Made by a program: the position numbers and the translations under genes. A stretch of 64,000 nucleotides of DNA, taken from NCBI RefSeq assembly GCF_000189635.1, contig NW_002476027.1, forward strand, positions 1 to 64,000, written 5' to 3'. Below the pieces are notes generated by a model, which was given only the letters and a program-made list of their open reading frames with translations, was not told where the DNA came from and searched no databases. Source of the stretch: Tetrahymena thermophila SB210 (taxonomy: Eukaryota > Ciliophora > Oligohymenophorea > Hymenostomatida > Tetrahymenidae). Within the stretch, counting starts at the first letter, position 1. The number at the start of each line of letters is the position of its first letter. Positions 12,390-26,639 of this stretch are shown here, piece after piece.

Positions 12390-13483
12390 TTCTTGTTATC
12401 TAAGTGATAGCTAGTTTTTAACTAAAATTTATGTCAGAATTATTCAATATTAGTATTTATTTTTCTGCAATTATACTCTTTCTACTTTTTTAATTATTTT
12501 AGGGATTAATAAATTGCAGAAAATAAATTAATTATTTTGATAGATTTCCTAATTAGGAGCAAAAGGTAAAATAAATATTCTTTTTCCATCAAATAACTAA
12601 AAAGAAGATTAATAAATGATTAAGATTTGTATGAAAAAAGAATCTTAGTTATAATTTTTTTTGAAGAGAGCAAAATTTATAATCTAAATTTTTACTTTCT
12701 TCTCAAATATAAATAAAAATCATATCCAAATCATTTATTTAATTTGATGGATTTTATTAACAATAAATCAAAAATCTAATTATTGGATCATTTGGCATCT
12801 AATTATTATTAGTTTACACTTTTTATCTAAGATAATCCATAATAAGTATTTGGTTAAAATAAATATAAAAATGACCTAAAATTAAACTTCATTATTTATT
12901 TAGGAAAGATTTTTGATAAGCTCCTTTTCATTAACATTAAATATTTTTTTTATTTTTAATTAAAAAAAAATAATTTTTTTGACATTTGAAATAATTTAAT
13001 AAGTTTTTCTAAAATTTAGTTAATACTAAGAAATAAATAAAGAAATAATTATTTTTTATAAAATAAAAATTATTTTACTAAATAAAATATGTTTGATTTT
13101 AGAAATATAGCCTCAGTGTAAACTTTTTCAACGACTATATTTACAATCAATTAATCAAAAACTAAGCAGATATTTTGAACCAATAAATTTTCAGAAATAA
13201 AAAATAAACTTTCTTTACTTTTCTCTTAAAAATAAAATATAGTGGAAAAATAAACATAGATAAAAGTTAACTAATCAATATACAATTTAGATAATTTAGC
13301 TAATAAAAATAAAGAAAAAATAAGGTAATATAAATTATTAATTAATTAATTCATATTGAATTAGTATTTTAAGTAATATTTAGTAAAAATACCTGTCAAA
13401 AATAAATTCTTATAAACAAAAATATTTTACTGATTTATCAATAAATAAATAACAATCAATATTGAAAACAACAACATACATAC
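12390..13483. other. Divergent intergenic region
   Basis: About 1.1 kb between two divergent genes, expected to hold both promoters. It is AT-rich with several ATTA/TTAA runs. I see no ORF, tRNA or repeat worth naming. Confidence 0.6.
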
Positions 13484-16400
13484 ATGATAAGTTAGATTTA
13501 AAGATAAAAGCTTTGTGATTTGATCCTTGAAATAGGTAAGCTAGAAAAGAAAATAGAAGTAGTGAGACAATTGTTATGCGAATACCCAGAATTTACTCCA
13601 TATTCTGCTTTTAAAAGGATAGATATTCGATAAGTTAATGAAATATCTTCTTATGATATAAGACATTTTGTATAGGAAAATAACTCTACTATTTCAATAA
13701 CATAATGTGAACTTTTTATCAAACTGTTTGACAAAGATGGAGATAAAAACCTTTCCTATGATGAGTAAATTAATACAGTTAACAAAAATTTTTAATTAAT
13801 AAGCAAAATAAAATTTAAAGGTTTTTAGACGCAATCCTTCCTTAAGATAACCCTAGATTAAGATAAAAAGTATTGTAAAAAGAGCCAATTGCTTTACTAC
13901 CTGGAGAGAGGCTTGAATCAGAAATAGAATACACAATAATTAAATTAATAGATTGGTAATTTAGTTTTTATAATAAATAAATAATAATTTTATTTGTACA
14001 ATAAAATAAATAGGGAAAGCAAAGGAGTTTAAGAATTAGAATAAGAAAAGTATGAGTTTTTGGGGAAGGGCGTTAACAACATTTCTAAATTTTTGCAGGA
14101 TTGCTTTTATTTAATTGATGTTGAAAAAAAAGGATTTTTTAATGATAAATAATTGGAATCATTTTTCTTGCACAACTCAAAAGTTATCTTTCCTGAAGAA
14201 ACTTAAGCCTTTTTTAGGAGATTAACATATAATTGCTCTACTGAAGTTATACAAGAAAATGATTTTATAATAGGAATTGATTTTGCACCATACAATCGTG
14301 ATAGATAGAGTTAAACTAGAGCTAGAATTTAAGCCCCTTTATTATCGTTTGGCATAAATAATATTTAATAATAAAATTCACTTCAGTAAAATTAAAGTAT
14401 AAAAACAGCAAATTTTGGACAAAAAACTAATGTAGAAGGCCGCAGTAGAATTTACAGCCAAGATAGGTAGTCATTTGATAATAACTTAAATCATACTACT
14501 CCTACTAAAACTCCAATAAAAGGCTATTATACTTAAGATTTTTCTTCAAGAGGATTGAGAAGTAATAGTAACAGCAATTACAAAACTTAGCCTAATAGCA
14601 AATTAAGAAGCTCAAGCATTACCACCCCATCATAAATAAAAAATAACGAAAGTAATGTAGGATATGATGTATTAACTTACTCAACTAGTAGCTATAAATA
14701 GAATCCTTATTCAGTTTAGCCAGCTGCTACCACTTCGGTGAAAGTGATTAAACCTTTAGAAAAGGATTTAGGTAAGGTAAGGGTTAAAGAAGAGTTAGAG
14801 AGATAGCACTTGATGAAGAAATTAGCAATAACTAATAAACCTAATTCAAAAGTAGATTAAATAGCAACTAATAGTGCAAGGATAGTGAGTGGTAAAAAAG
14901 TTGCTAAATTTGCACTATCAAATGCAGAAACAGTTGATAGTTTCTACTAACCAAGTGCTACCTATTCAGGCTCTAAATAAAATAGTTCAAATTTGAAGTA
15001 AAAAAAGACCACCCCTTTGAAGCAGAGATAAGAAACCTCGCCCAATTACCAAAAGTCACCAATTTAAAAAAACAGTACATCATCTATGAGAAAATAAAAA
15101 ACTGAAATTCTAGAAAACGAAGATTTAGAAGCTAAATAAATTGACTAAAAGTAAACTCTTCTTTAATTTAAACAAGATGTTAGATGCAAATTAGCAACTT
15201 CTAAATTGAATTATGAGCGTTCGTTATCTCCAGTAAAGCAAATAAACCCAAACAATATTAATTCTAAATAAAATATCATAAATATTTGTCTGAATAATAA
15301 TTCATCAATAAGAAATTCTTCAAGAAATGGTAGAAATGGAAGTGGAAGTAAATTATCATAATCTTACATTTTAATTGAAAACGAACCGATACGCAAATCA
15401 CCTGAAAAGAAAGTTCCCAAAAATAAAAAGTCAAACACTTAAACATCTAACAACTCTATTCTTTTGTCTAATAACCCTCAAAGAAACGAAGAATATATTG
15501 AAAACAGTATTTCTTACTTAAAAAAATCAACTCTCAAGAAACAGCAATCCTCTCCAAACAGTAATAATTCATTATCCCTTTCAAACTAGGGCGAGAAGGA
15601 TTTATACACTCGTCTCAATCCTAGTGCAGCTACAAAAACACCCTAAAGAAGCTTAAAAGCAAATATATCCTATCATATAAATAGTTACCTGATGGCTATA
15701 ATTAACAATAATAAAAATCTTGAAAAAATAAAATAAGACCTAGCCTTAAAAGCAGACTTCAATTTGTATGACGCATTTAGACTCATAGATTGGCAAGAGA
15801 GAGGAGTAATTACAGCTTATAATATAGAAATGTTCCTATCTTCTCATAAAATTTCTGCTACAATCAATGAAATTATTCTTTTAATTAAGAGATTTGATTT
15901 TCTCAAACATGGAGCTCTAAGGTAAAAAACTGTTTTTTATATCTAAAAATTAATTTATTTTTTAAAATTTTAAAGATTCTCTGATTTTAGTTGTGCCTTA
16001 TTATCAAATTAAGGAGAGTACAAGAGTTTAGTTGAGAGAAGGCAAGGATCTGACATATAGCAAGAAAATATCAAGCACGTAAATTTTAATTATTTTTAAT
16101 GAAAAAAAGCCTAAATTATCTTAATTAAACAAAGGTTTTTTCAAGAGAAACAATGAAGTTGTATACAAAATTAATTGTAGAATACCTATCTTGTGAATAT
16201 TAATTAGAAGCAATACGTTAGTCTATTTCTTAGGATAAAAGATGGGATTATGAGTATTGTTTTGATATGATAAATGAATCATAGACTGGCCTTATAACAG
16301 GATTAGAGGTAATTATATTCTAAATGTTCAAACTAGAGCTTATATTATTAAAATAAAAAAAATAGCTGAAGCACTTCTTGGAGTATTAAAACTACCTACC

Positions 16401-16509
16401 AAATGAAAGAGACATCTCAAGTATTCTAGAAAGATTTGATAAAGACGAGGATAATGCTATTTCAATTAGTGAATTTGTTAGTGAGATATCTCCTCGTTCT
16501 TCAGCTTGA
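13484..16509 (+). CDS. EF-hand protein with long disordered middle, 914 aa
   Basis: Exons 13484-13764, 13821-13955, 14014-15921, 15976-16078, 16135-16308 and 16366-16509 sum to 915 codons with TGA. A canonical calcium loop occurs near the N-terminus (FDKDGDKNLSYDEF, residues about 82-95, with intron 1 inside the Glu codon) and another at the C-terminus (FDKDEDNAISISEF, about residue 890). Degenerate EF-like helices lie between, such as IDVEKKGFFND near residue 160 and IDWQERGVITAYN near residue 750. The large third exon (residues about 140-770) is a Ser/Asn/Thr/Gln/Lys-rich linker of low complexity. Calcium binding by the two canonical loops is a safe family inference; the partner and location are unknown. 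Calmodulin-like proteins are far shorter, so this is a scaffold or regulator rather than a calmodulin. Confidence 0.88.
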
Positions 16510-17346
16510 TTGATTGTATCTAGTTTAACTATGATATTTTTTAAAAATAAAATAAATTTAACTTACAATTTTCCACCTGTAAATAATATTACCACTTTTA
16601 TAATAATAATTTAAAATTTAATTAAAATAGTAAGGAAATAAATTGATGTATTAATAGATTATATATTTCGTAAATATGTTTAAATTTACAAATAATAGCT
16701 CCTACAAATTTTCTTTATATATTCTTTTAACCCTAAATTAACTACACACAATTATTTTAATAATTTCAATAAACATTATTAAATTTTTATCAATTTTTAT
16801 CATTAAACAAAATTATTCTCAGTCAAAAAAAAAATTCTTGATAATTATTTTTTATAAAAATACCTATTTATATTTTTCTTCATAAATTTGATTAAAATAT
16901 TATTCTTCTTTTATTTAATTTTTTTTCTTCTGAATAAAAATAGCGATTACTTAAATTTATATTTAAAATATAAACTTTTTTTAACTAATAAAAAATTAGA
17001 ATTTTTATCTTATTTACAAAAGTTTTTTTGTGTGCTTTCAACTATAACTTAAATTATTTGAGTTTATATTTAAATGGTTATTATTAAAAAAATCAAAAAA
17101 ACTTATTTGATCTTAATATTTGTCAATAAGATTTTATATTAGAACTATGTTTTTAATATTGTTAAAAACAAATTACATTAAATATCTATTTAGTTAAAGA
17201 TTAAAGCAAAAATTAAAATTAATATAAAGAGAATAATTAATTAATTAACTTAAAAATATATAAATTTTAGCACTTTATTATACTTCATTTATAATGGATC
17301 TTGTTGAGGAAATTAGTAATATTCAAATTCTTTTTAAGCTAAATCT
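16510..17346. other. Intergenic region between tandem genes
   Basis: About 840 AT-rich bases that should contain the 3' end of the EF-hand gene and the promoter of the hydrolase gene. An ATG at 17294 opens a frame of only 18 codons before TGA, and it is out of frame with the hydrolase; it could be a short upstream ORF. Nothing else is recognisable. Confidence 0.55.
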
Positions 17347-18826
17347 ATGAATTTAATTTTCCTATTACAAACCTTAAAATAAATAGTTATTTTCTTAGTT
17401 GGCCTGCTTATTTTTTTAAAAATAAGACCTCAAATATACTCAAAATTTGATTTGTACTTTAGATAATCCTAAAAGAATTTAGATATAATAAACAATTGCC
17501 CAAGCATAAAAAAAGGAAGATACTTTCCAACATTCTACTTGAGCTTAGGATTGCTCTAAGCAGTTTTTGGCTCAAAGTCAAAACACACTGAATAATTTGT
17601 GAAATTTAGAAAGTAATACATCACAATAGCTGACTATGGAGAATTTGGAGTAGGTAAATTAAAATACTTATTTCGCTCAAAAAATATACATACAACTCTT
17701 TCATTTTCTTTTATTTACTCATTCTTTTAAAAAACATTAGATTGGGTTTATTCAGATGATAAATAGTTAGAAAGAACACCAAAATAAAATAAGATGATAT
17801 GTATATTTCCTGGTCTAGTATCTTCAATAAACGAGCCTTATATAATGTAAACAAGCAAAAATCTTTATATCTATTTTCCTAATTAAAAGTATTTAAATTT
17901 TAATAACAAAATTTAATAAGTAATATTTTAGCCAAATGCTATAAACATGGGTATGAAGTGTGTCTTTTAAATGATAGACTTTATACTAATAGAGATAATG
18001 GAAGAGGAGTTTCATTTCCTAAAAATAAACCTTTCACATTTGTAGATGACTATAAAAAAATTCTTGAAATAATTAAAGATTAATATTAAGGTTACACTTT
18101 TTATGCAATTGGTCATTCCTTTGGTGCTAATACTTTGGCAAGATACTTAGGATTGTATGCAAATGAAAACATCTTTTCAGCTGCCGTTTGTGTATCAAAT
18201 CCTTGGGATTTCTATTTGGGATAAAGGTATTTATCTAAAACAATAGATTAATTTCTCCTAAATAGTCGAAAAAAAATTCTCAGATAATATAAACATATTT
18301 TTAAAGATTAAAAACCTAATTACACTAATTATGATTATGGTAAATATTTTTGAATTAAGCATAAATTAACTTAAATTATAAAAAAGACGAGCTGTTATAA
18401 ACTAAAAATTGTAGAGAACTTGATAACAAGTTTACCTCTAAGTTACTAGGATATAGGACAGCTGATGAGTATTATAAAAATATAAGCAGGTAATTTTATT
18501 TTTTTTATTTTTGTAAAGATTAACGAAATACTATTTTTTAGCATTCATTACATTGATTAAATAAAAATACCAGTGCTCTTCATACAATCTAAGGATGATC
18601 CTATATTAAGTGAAAATACTCTTCCAATAGATGAAGTGAATAATAATAAGAATTTAATAATGATTGTAACAAATACAGGTAAATTAGTTTATATAAATAA
18701 AATATTTATCTCATTGTATAAAATTAAGGTGGGCATGTAGGATGGTTTGAAGGTTTATTTTAACCAAAAAGATGGTATCTAAAACCTACTTTAGAATTTA
18801 TAGATTATTTAGAGCAATTAAATTGA
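17347..18826 (+). CDS. ABHD1/2/3-family alpha/beta hydrolase, membrane-anchored
   Basis: Exons 17347-17653, 17741-17846, 17921-18339, 18387-18489, 18542-18678 and 18729-18826 give 389 aa. A hydrophobic anchor lies at residues about 10-28 (IVIFLVGLLIFL). The fold then shows the oxyanion region FPGLVSS, the nucleophile elbow GHSFGAN (Ser about 204), the acid in SKDDP (Asp about 330) and the catalytic His in GGHVGW (about 360), in the right order and spacing. The family (human ABHD1/2/3, yeast YMR210W/EHT1-like) hydrolyses lipid esters such as acylglycerols, medium-chain esters or phospholipids at membranes. The triad is complete, so activity is expected; the substrate cannot be told. The start at 17347 is the first ATG in frame. 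Confidence 0.92.
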
Positions 18827-19275
18827 CATATCATATTTTTAATTTTAAAAATCTTTTGAAAAAATATTTAATAGTTAAAATAGCCTAAATTGTGCTTTTT
18901 TTGATTTCAGTTAAAAATAAATAAATTATTTTTTCTAAAAATATTAAATAAAATTAAATGTAAATACGTACATAATTATTTTTAATCCTAAAAGTATTTA
19001 ATTAAAAAATTAAGAAAATTATTTATTTATCTAATATTTATTCATTAAAGTGCTGTTTATTTTTTAATAAAAAAGAATAATTTTGATTAATATTCGACTT
19101 ACAAAAAATAAATTAATAAAAGATTATTCTTTCTTTATTTATTTTATATTAACTTATTAACTTATTTATTTATTTACTTACTTACTTAATTATTTAATAA
19201 TTTATTTTTGATAATATAATAGTAATTTATATTATTAATCCTTTACTTTTTTATTTATTTATTTAGTTTTTATTT
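18827..19275. other. Convergent intergenic region
   Basis: About 450 bases between two stop codons. It contains a tetranucleotide tract of ATTT/ACTT units at about 19160-19197 and another (TTTA) run near 19250-19263. No gene is visible. Confidence 0.6.
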
Positions 19276-22200
19276 TCAATTTGTTAAGTCTAAAAACTAA
19301 TTTAATCCAAAACTAGAAGCAATATCGAATCTTATGCCCTTATTGAATTATTCCATTTCTATTATATTAGGAACACCTTTAAATTCTGAAAAGTTTTAGT
19401 ATATTTTCCTTGAGTTTTATAATTCTTTTGTAGTGGTATTAGTATATGCCCATTATTTTAATTTCGATGAAGGCAAATACCTGAAATCGAAAAGATCAAC
19501 TTAATATGGATTCTTGAAATGTCCCTATTAAATTAAAATATTTAATTAATTTTATTCTCTAAATATAAAATTTTTTACTTCTCTTTATGCATCTACTATT
19601 CTAACTATTATTGATGTAAATTCTGCAAGTTTTGTTTAGCTTTTATTATTACTGAACTATTCTTAGAATATTTCCCAAGGATCTCTTTTAGCCATTTATT
19701 ACAGTAGAGAAGGATCTACCTTTCCTTTAATTAAAGGAAGCTAAAATGCTCCTGATAAAACATACCCATCTGGGCTGAAAAGTGGTACCATAGTCCAACC
19801 TACATCAAAAGTCTATTTCTGATTTTTGGTTAATTATACAGCTTTGACATCGACAATAACTGACAAATACCTTTTAGAAAAAAATTATTAAAAATATGTT
19901 TAAATGATAACTTTTATACCTATTAAATGGTTGGTTCCTGAAATACATGAATTCTGAATTAAATGAAGGAGACTCAGCATAAGATAGCAAATTAACATCT
20001 GAAACTAAATTAACATTATTTGAAATACCTTCTTCTTAGTAAAACTCTCCTGGAGGATTAAGTGAAATAATAGCTCCATAAATCCACTTTGAATTTGGAA
20101 CTTTATGTAACCCATCTAAAGCAAATTTAATACCAACTCTTTAATCGTATTTAGCAAAGTACATCATATCAATAACTTTTACATCACGTGTATAGATAAG
20201 CTTTTCATCTAAGAATTATCTGTAACCTGCAGTTTTCTAATTAAATAAATTTAACAAATTTTTAAATAGAAATCTCCTTATTTAATTAAATAATTAGTTA
20301 ATATGAATTACAATATTTCTATCAATTAAAGTGATTAATCTATTGAGTTTTTCATCAAGTCTATTTTTCCTAGATTCAAATAGCCCTACTTCAGGTTCTG
20401 TGAGTTAAATAAATTAGGTATTATAAACACCAGTTGAGTAGTTAGGCTTAGGATCTACAATACCTTTACGTATCCATTCTTTTTCAGGGAAATCTTTCTT
20501 GTTTAGAGATCTTTTACCATCATCTGATAGAGCAGCTTTTTTAATTCTGACTAATAGTGAGGCACATGGTATTCTTTCTAAGGATTAACTAGAAATTAAA
20601 TTTATATTAACAATTTATTCAGATTAGTTAAAAAATTTACAGATAATCTAAGTTAAAAGGTCTTTTTGTCCTATCGAATTCTTAGCAGTAAATAGGAAGT
20701 TAATATGCTCCTTCAAATATACAGCAATTCTATTTTTTTGATAATATTAATTTTTCAATAAATAAATAGATAAGCTTTTTTCAATACTTCTTCATTGACT
20801 TCTTCAGGTTATTTATTTGTAAATTGATTTATGAAAAGAGGTATAGCAGAATAACCTACTCTTCTTGTTTCTTTTCTTGTTGTATCATAAGTAATTATTG
20901 TGAACAAAAGCATGGAGGTTCTATCTATTTCTTCTTTTCTGAGCTCTCTTCTGTAATCATATTCAGGCATAAATTAAGTAGAGTCATCCTTTGGTAAACA
21001 AGATTCTTGTTTAAACATTTCTCCAAAATCTTTATTCACCACATCAATCAAAATCTTTGTAATAGTAACTTTGTCTGGTAAAAATCTCATGCCATCGACG
21101 TAAATATCTATACCCATGTTTTTAGTATATGCATCAGGATTCCATTAAGGCTCCAAGTTTTCTATAAATGCATTTTTATTTTCTTTTCCTTTTTAACCCC
21201 TTCCTTTAAGTGTTGTATCAACGATGAACTAGGTGATGCTTTTTATTTTATATAAAAATATATATATAAAAGTAATATAAAAACTTAGATTTACTCATTA
21301 TCTGTAACTTTCTTTTTTTTGATTGCATCTCTAGCTTTTTTAAGATCTCTTTCAGAAAATAAAATTTTTTCTAGATTAAGAACTACCTAGGTCTTTGTAG
21401 ACATTTCCTTTGCTCCTGTGTAATTAAGATTTGGAAGAACTTAAGCAGGAAGTTTAGAATACAATTTTATCCTTTATTCTCTTTCTTTGATCCTCCCATC
21501 TTCTACTACTTTAAAGTAGTTTTCTCCTATTAATTGATAATCAAGCCCACCATAATTTATACTGGTATCAACTAACTCCTTTTCTTATAACTCAATAGGC
21601 TCTGGTAGTTCCAGAAGTTTTACGTGGAGCCAAATATCTTTCTTATTTACTTTTTAATATCTTAGAACATGCCTTAAAAATTTATATCTCTCTTAAAATC
21701 TAATATCTTAGCCTTGCTCCTTGTTATTCATGTTTTCGAAGTGAGGATTTTGCACTAAATTATCTATAACTTAGTTAGGAGGTATATTTAGCTTAATTTT
21801 ATTATTGAGTGGATTATGAATCGATGTATGAAAAGTGCATTATAAACCATTTTCATCATGAATAGGTAAAGTATCCATTAAAGTAATAGCTACTCTGCAA
21901 TGCGAACGTGCAACATGATTTAAAACCTTTTATATTATTTTAAGTTTAAATAATTCTAATACTCTGAATGAATATTAATTTTACAGCAACAACCGTAACA
22001 GCTAAACCTCCTGACAAATCATCTTCGACAGGTGGAGGTAGCTATGCTTGAGAAGCCCTGGGTGGCTGATATAGCTGCAGTTGAGGTGGCGGTTCAGGTT
22101 CATCTTCTTGTGGGATATTTGAATACTAGGGAGGTGGCTACTAATAAGAAATGCTTGGAACAGGGACAGGATCAGGTTCTTACTCTATCTCAATAATATC

Positions 22201-25200
22201 TTACCTCGCACCATAAGCATTCCTTAAATGAATTTGAGGAATAATATATTCATGCATGGTATGATCAGGGTATAATGAAGAAACTCTTCCATACTCATCA
22301 TCGTTTGGATATGCAATACGGAAATAAATCCAAGCTCCTGGTATAGGCTCTAGGTTTTTAATTTCTGGAATTGATATATTTACATCAGTAGGACCGTAAT
22401 ATAAGGGGCATTTGAATTTGCCACGTCTATAAGAAAATAAAAAATTAATATTAAAGATAAAAAGTAATCGATTTACTTAAGTTATCTCTTAAAATCAAAT
22501 AGATCAACCTATGTCCACCCAAATGTGTCTGTCCTTCCGATATTATCAGCTAAATTTTTTGAAAAGGGAAACTAAACTTCCATGATCATGAGGGTATCTG
22601 GATCTGCAGGAATATCGAAAATTTGATTTGATTCTCCAATTATACACCTTACAGTTTAAGCACTTTCCACTTCAGTATCATGCGGATCAACTAACTTAGG
22701 CTAATAAATAGTGTCATTCCTATTATAGATCCCAAAAACTACTTGTGATAAGGGAGTTCTTGAAGGCAAGCCAAGCTTATAATCCCAGTGCACTATAAAT
22801 CCTTGATTTGTATCATAATCTTTATTAGGTAACAATTAATCTCCTTCTTTTCTTATTCTTGCTGCTAAAATCCATCTTCTTTGATCATCTATCCATCTAA
22901 TCGTAAACAAGTTTATAAAATATGAATTTTTTAAAAAAATTACCTTTAATTATCAAATCTTCTATCTAGGTATTTTCTTTCTTATTCAAACTTTCTTCTC
23001 ATCTTTGCCAACCTCTATTCTTAAACGATTTTTTCAATTTCTGCCCTTGTAGTAGATATTTACTTGTACTGCTCCATTTTGAATCTAATTTTTTATTGCA
23101 TTAAAATTCATAAAATAAATGTTTGTCTATCAATTTATACCTATAAAGTTCCGTGCCAACAGGAATTCTAGATAACACTCTAAGAGCATCTACTTCTTGC
23201 TATGTTAGATTTATCAAGCTTCTTTCTTCTTTATCTAAGTCAACCGATCTGACTTCATTATGCATAAAAAATTCATTATTTGGAGTAAATATCGAAAAAG
23301 GATTTGGTAGTTAACTCTCGCTTTTACCACCCATGTTGCCTGATGAGTGAACCATACTTCTTGTTTAATTGTGGATATTTTAATTCCCAGATTTAAGCAA
23401 ACTAATTTGTTATTTAATTCTTTCGTTTTCTTATTGTTTCATGTTAATCATCATATCTATCGAATCTGGAGGCTAAGTACTAGCTAAAGAAATATTCATA
23501 TTTCCTTAAGGAATCATACCTGATTTAGCATTAGTAATTTAGTTAACCATCTAATAGTTTGTAAATGGATCGTTTATCATACCTGGCATCATAATTGGAG
23601 GTGCAATAGCATTTTAAAACTGTGATCCAGGCTAAATGGTGGGTGTTATTTCATTTTATTAAGTATTTATTGCGTTTTTATATAAATTTTATATATTGTT
23701 CATATTTTCTATAAACTTAGGATCATTTCCTCCTGCTTTCATGTAGTCATTTTTGATTGCATTTAATTCATTGAGCTTATTGTCAGCATACATAGAAATA
23801 TCGTTTTTAGGATTATCTATTTAGAAAATAAAAGAGATTTAGATAATTGTAAATAATATATTTATTTATTTATATTTGTTTACTCGCTATTTTTTCTACA
23901 TTTTCCCTAAAAGCATTCAATCTCATGGGATCATTATTCACTTTTCCTTAATAATTGTTGTAATAATCTTTCACTCTGTTTGGAAAATTTCCATCAGGAT
24001 TTTACTTTCCTTAATATAAAATATAAATATTTTTTAGAAGAAAAAAACTCTTTATTTAATTAATTATTTAAAGAAAATACCATAAATTTCATCGCCATCG
24101 TAAGGCATCATTTCTCTCTTATACATTCCTAAATTATCATCTTTCATTTATCTCAAGCGTTCTTCCTCTGCTCTCACTTTTTCTCTCATTCCAGGTACGT
24201 TAAAATTTCCTAAATCTCTCATATCTCCTAATATGTTTTTCGCTGTTGCTAGTCCGAAATTAACATTATTAGATCCAACAACTCCTTTTATGTCACCTGA
24301 TTTAATTTTTTCTAAATTATTCATAATCCTAGCTCTTTCATTTTCAAGTTATTCCCTTCTTAGTTTAAGTTAGACCATTCTTTCTGCTTTTTCTTCAACC
24401 ATTTTTTCATTTACTTTGTTATTCTCTTTTTTATTAAACTACAAGCCATCGACTACCTAATCATAATTAACATAAAACATTTTTGGCGTAAATATTTAAT
24501 TAAATGAGTATGCATTATTTAATACCATAAGCATATTTTAATTTTACCTTTTGCATTCTTTAAAGTTCTTCTTATCTCATTATATCTAAATTTTTAGAAT
24601 TTGACTCTAAATTTTCAATATCTCCGACAAGCTCTTACTCTTTTAGCCTTAATGCTTCTCTTTCTTATATTAATTTTTCTAATTCCCTTTTCTTTTCTTA
24701 TCCAACAGCTGTAAGTTTTGCTTTTTCTAAATCAACTAGAGCTCTTCTTATTGAATCTTTTTCTATTCTAGCCCTTATTTCTTTTTCTTTTTTCATTTCA
24801 AGCTCATAAAGAAGCTCTTGTAAAACATTTTCATCTTCTTTTTTTTTAAGCCTTATTTTCATGCGTTCTTCTTTTAACTTATTAAGTTCTTAATCTAGAA
24901 GGTCATCTTATTTTCTCATATCCTGTCTCTCTAATTTCTTAAATTCCTAATCTTACTCTTTAAGTTTTTCTTTTAAATCCTAAAGACTCATCATATTTTC
25001 ATTTTAGAGTCTTAACTTGTCTTTATCAGATTATTTTGCTAAAAACTATTAATAATCTTCGCCTTTAATTGCTCCCTATGTCTATTTTAAATTCCTTAAT
25101 TCTGATTAATATTTCTCCTCCAACTTCTATAAATCAGCATAATCGCTACCTTGACAAAACTATTTTTTTTAATAATAAAAATAAGAAAACCATATATATA

Positions 25201-25279
25201 TTTTATTTTAAATCAATAGCCATTTAAATAATACCTTTTTTAAATGATTCTGAAGTTATTCAGAAGATTCAAATTTCAT
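19276..25279 (-). CDS. CCDC17-like coiled-coil protein with repeated C2-like modules
   Basis: Fifteen exons: 25235-25279, 24548-25159, 24081-24456, 23884-24009, 23141-23816, 22944-23084, 22477-22896, 21985-22426, 21295-21926, 20788-21238, 20641-20729, 20312-20588, 19920-20236, 19579-19870, 19276-19524 (1,715 codons). Residues 1-310 and about 610-660 are coiled coil. A Pro-rich tract sits near residues 880-935 and ends PPPVEDDLSGG, which resembles the PPP..EEPLSG of human CCDC17 as I remember it. Three modules share the pattern W/G..V.LF, then G.(F/Y)..PL(Y/I), then a strand ending (V/F)RI: WTQVDLFDF/GKFKCPLYYG/WIYFRIAYP, GYSAIPLF/GAYQLPIY/ASLLVRIKKA and WTMVPLFSPDGYVLSGAFQLP/SIIVRIVDA. The pattern suggests beta-sandwich, C2-like domains. 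CCDC17 is associated with ciliated cells, so a ciliary role is plausible. The animal protein is much shorter (about 620 aa). Confidence 0.83.
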
Positions 25280-26639
25280 CTTGCATGATCTATATATTTA
25301 TGAAATATAAGCTATTAAATTATTGCATTGCAATGTTTATTGCTATATCTTTAAAAATTAAAATTCAAACATACTAGCATTCATTAAATAAAGTCGTCAT
25401 TTTTCTGAGGCTTTTTCTTAACTTGTTTATTTAAAGCCTTCTATTTTCTATTATATTTTTATAACTTTGATATTACTTAAGTATTAGTATAAAAATTTAA
25501 AAGGAAGATTTAATATTCTTAAAAAAAATTAATGATCATAAATTTTTATTAAATTTTGATAAATATAACATCAAAATATAAAACTGGATAATAAAAATAG
25601 TATCAATCAATATATTTTAAATTATATGTTTGCTAAGATTACCCAAGAAAAATCATTTTTATGATGAACGATCTTAATTTTTTTGCTTCTTTTAAAGTAA
25701 AAAAATAATTTAATTTAATTTAATATTAGAATTATTAACAATAGATTTATTTTTTATTATAAATCTAAAATTAATTGTGTAATATTTTTTATTATAATTC
25801 AGAAAATATTCTATTTACAATTTCTTTCTAATCTTAATCTAAAAAAAATTATTTTAAAAATAATAATTATTTTTTTTGTTTTGAAATTTAAGAATCATTT
25901 ATTTATTTTTGTTGCTAAATTATCAAAAATACTTCATGCCTTAAATATTTAAAATTAATAGGAAAAAAATATTTTGCTATCATTAAAATATCATTTCTAA
26001 AAAATTAAATTGATTTTATTGAGATAATTTTAAGATATTGTTTTTTTCATAAAAATATAATATTTAAATTTATAATTTAATAATCAAGTTTTGTTAACGT
26101 TATTTCATCTTTATAAATAATCTTTTTCTACTTCTAAATAAAGGAGATAACTTTCTTTAAATTGTAAAAAAGTAATTTTGTTTTGAAGAAAAATATAAAA
26201 ATTCAAAATAGAAAGAAAAAATTATTAAAAATTTCTATATTTAACTTTTAAATTAAAAATTTAACAAAGTAAAATTTATTCTATATTAATTGATAATTTA
26301 GAAGTTAGTTAAAATAGATGTCAGTTATTTTTTTTTATTAAAGTAAATAGAGAATGTCAAATAATTTTGAATATTAATGTTGGAAATACTTTATATCCAA
26401 AATTTACTTTTGTCTATTTAATTTATATTTCAATTTATTCGTCATACATTGCGCACATCTCAAGTTATTCATGCCACAGAGTAAATATACATTCGTTCCA
26501 GATATTTATTTGCAATTAGAAAATATCATGCTATTGAGTGAACATAATAATAATCAAAAAATTCTTTTCAAAAAATATTAAAAAAAACAACTAAAAAAAA
26601 TTACTCGATATTTGATTAAAAAGAAATTGATTGTAAAAC
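25280..26639. other. Divergent intergenic region, 1.36 kb
   Basis: This region should hold the promoters of the CCDC17-like and rhomboid-like genes. Most is AT-rich. At about 26440-26530 there is a patch of more balanced composition (around CATTGCGCACATCTCAAG) with no ORF; it does not fold into a tRNA by eye, and I cannot name it. Confidence 0.5.
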
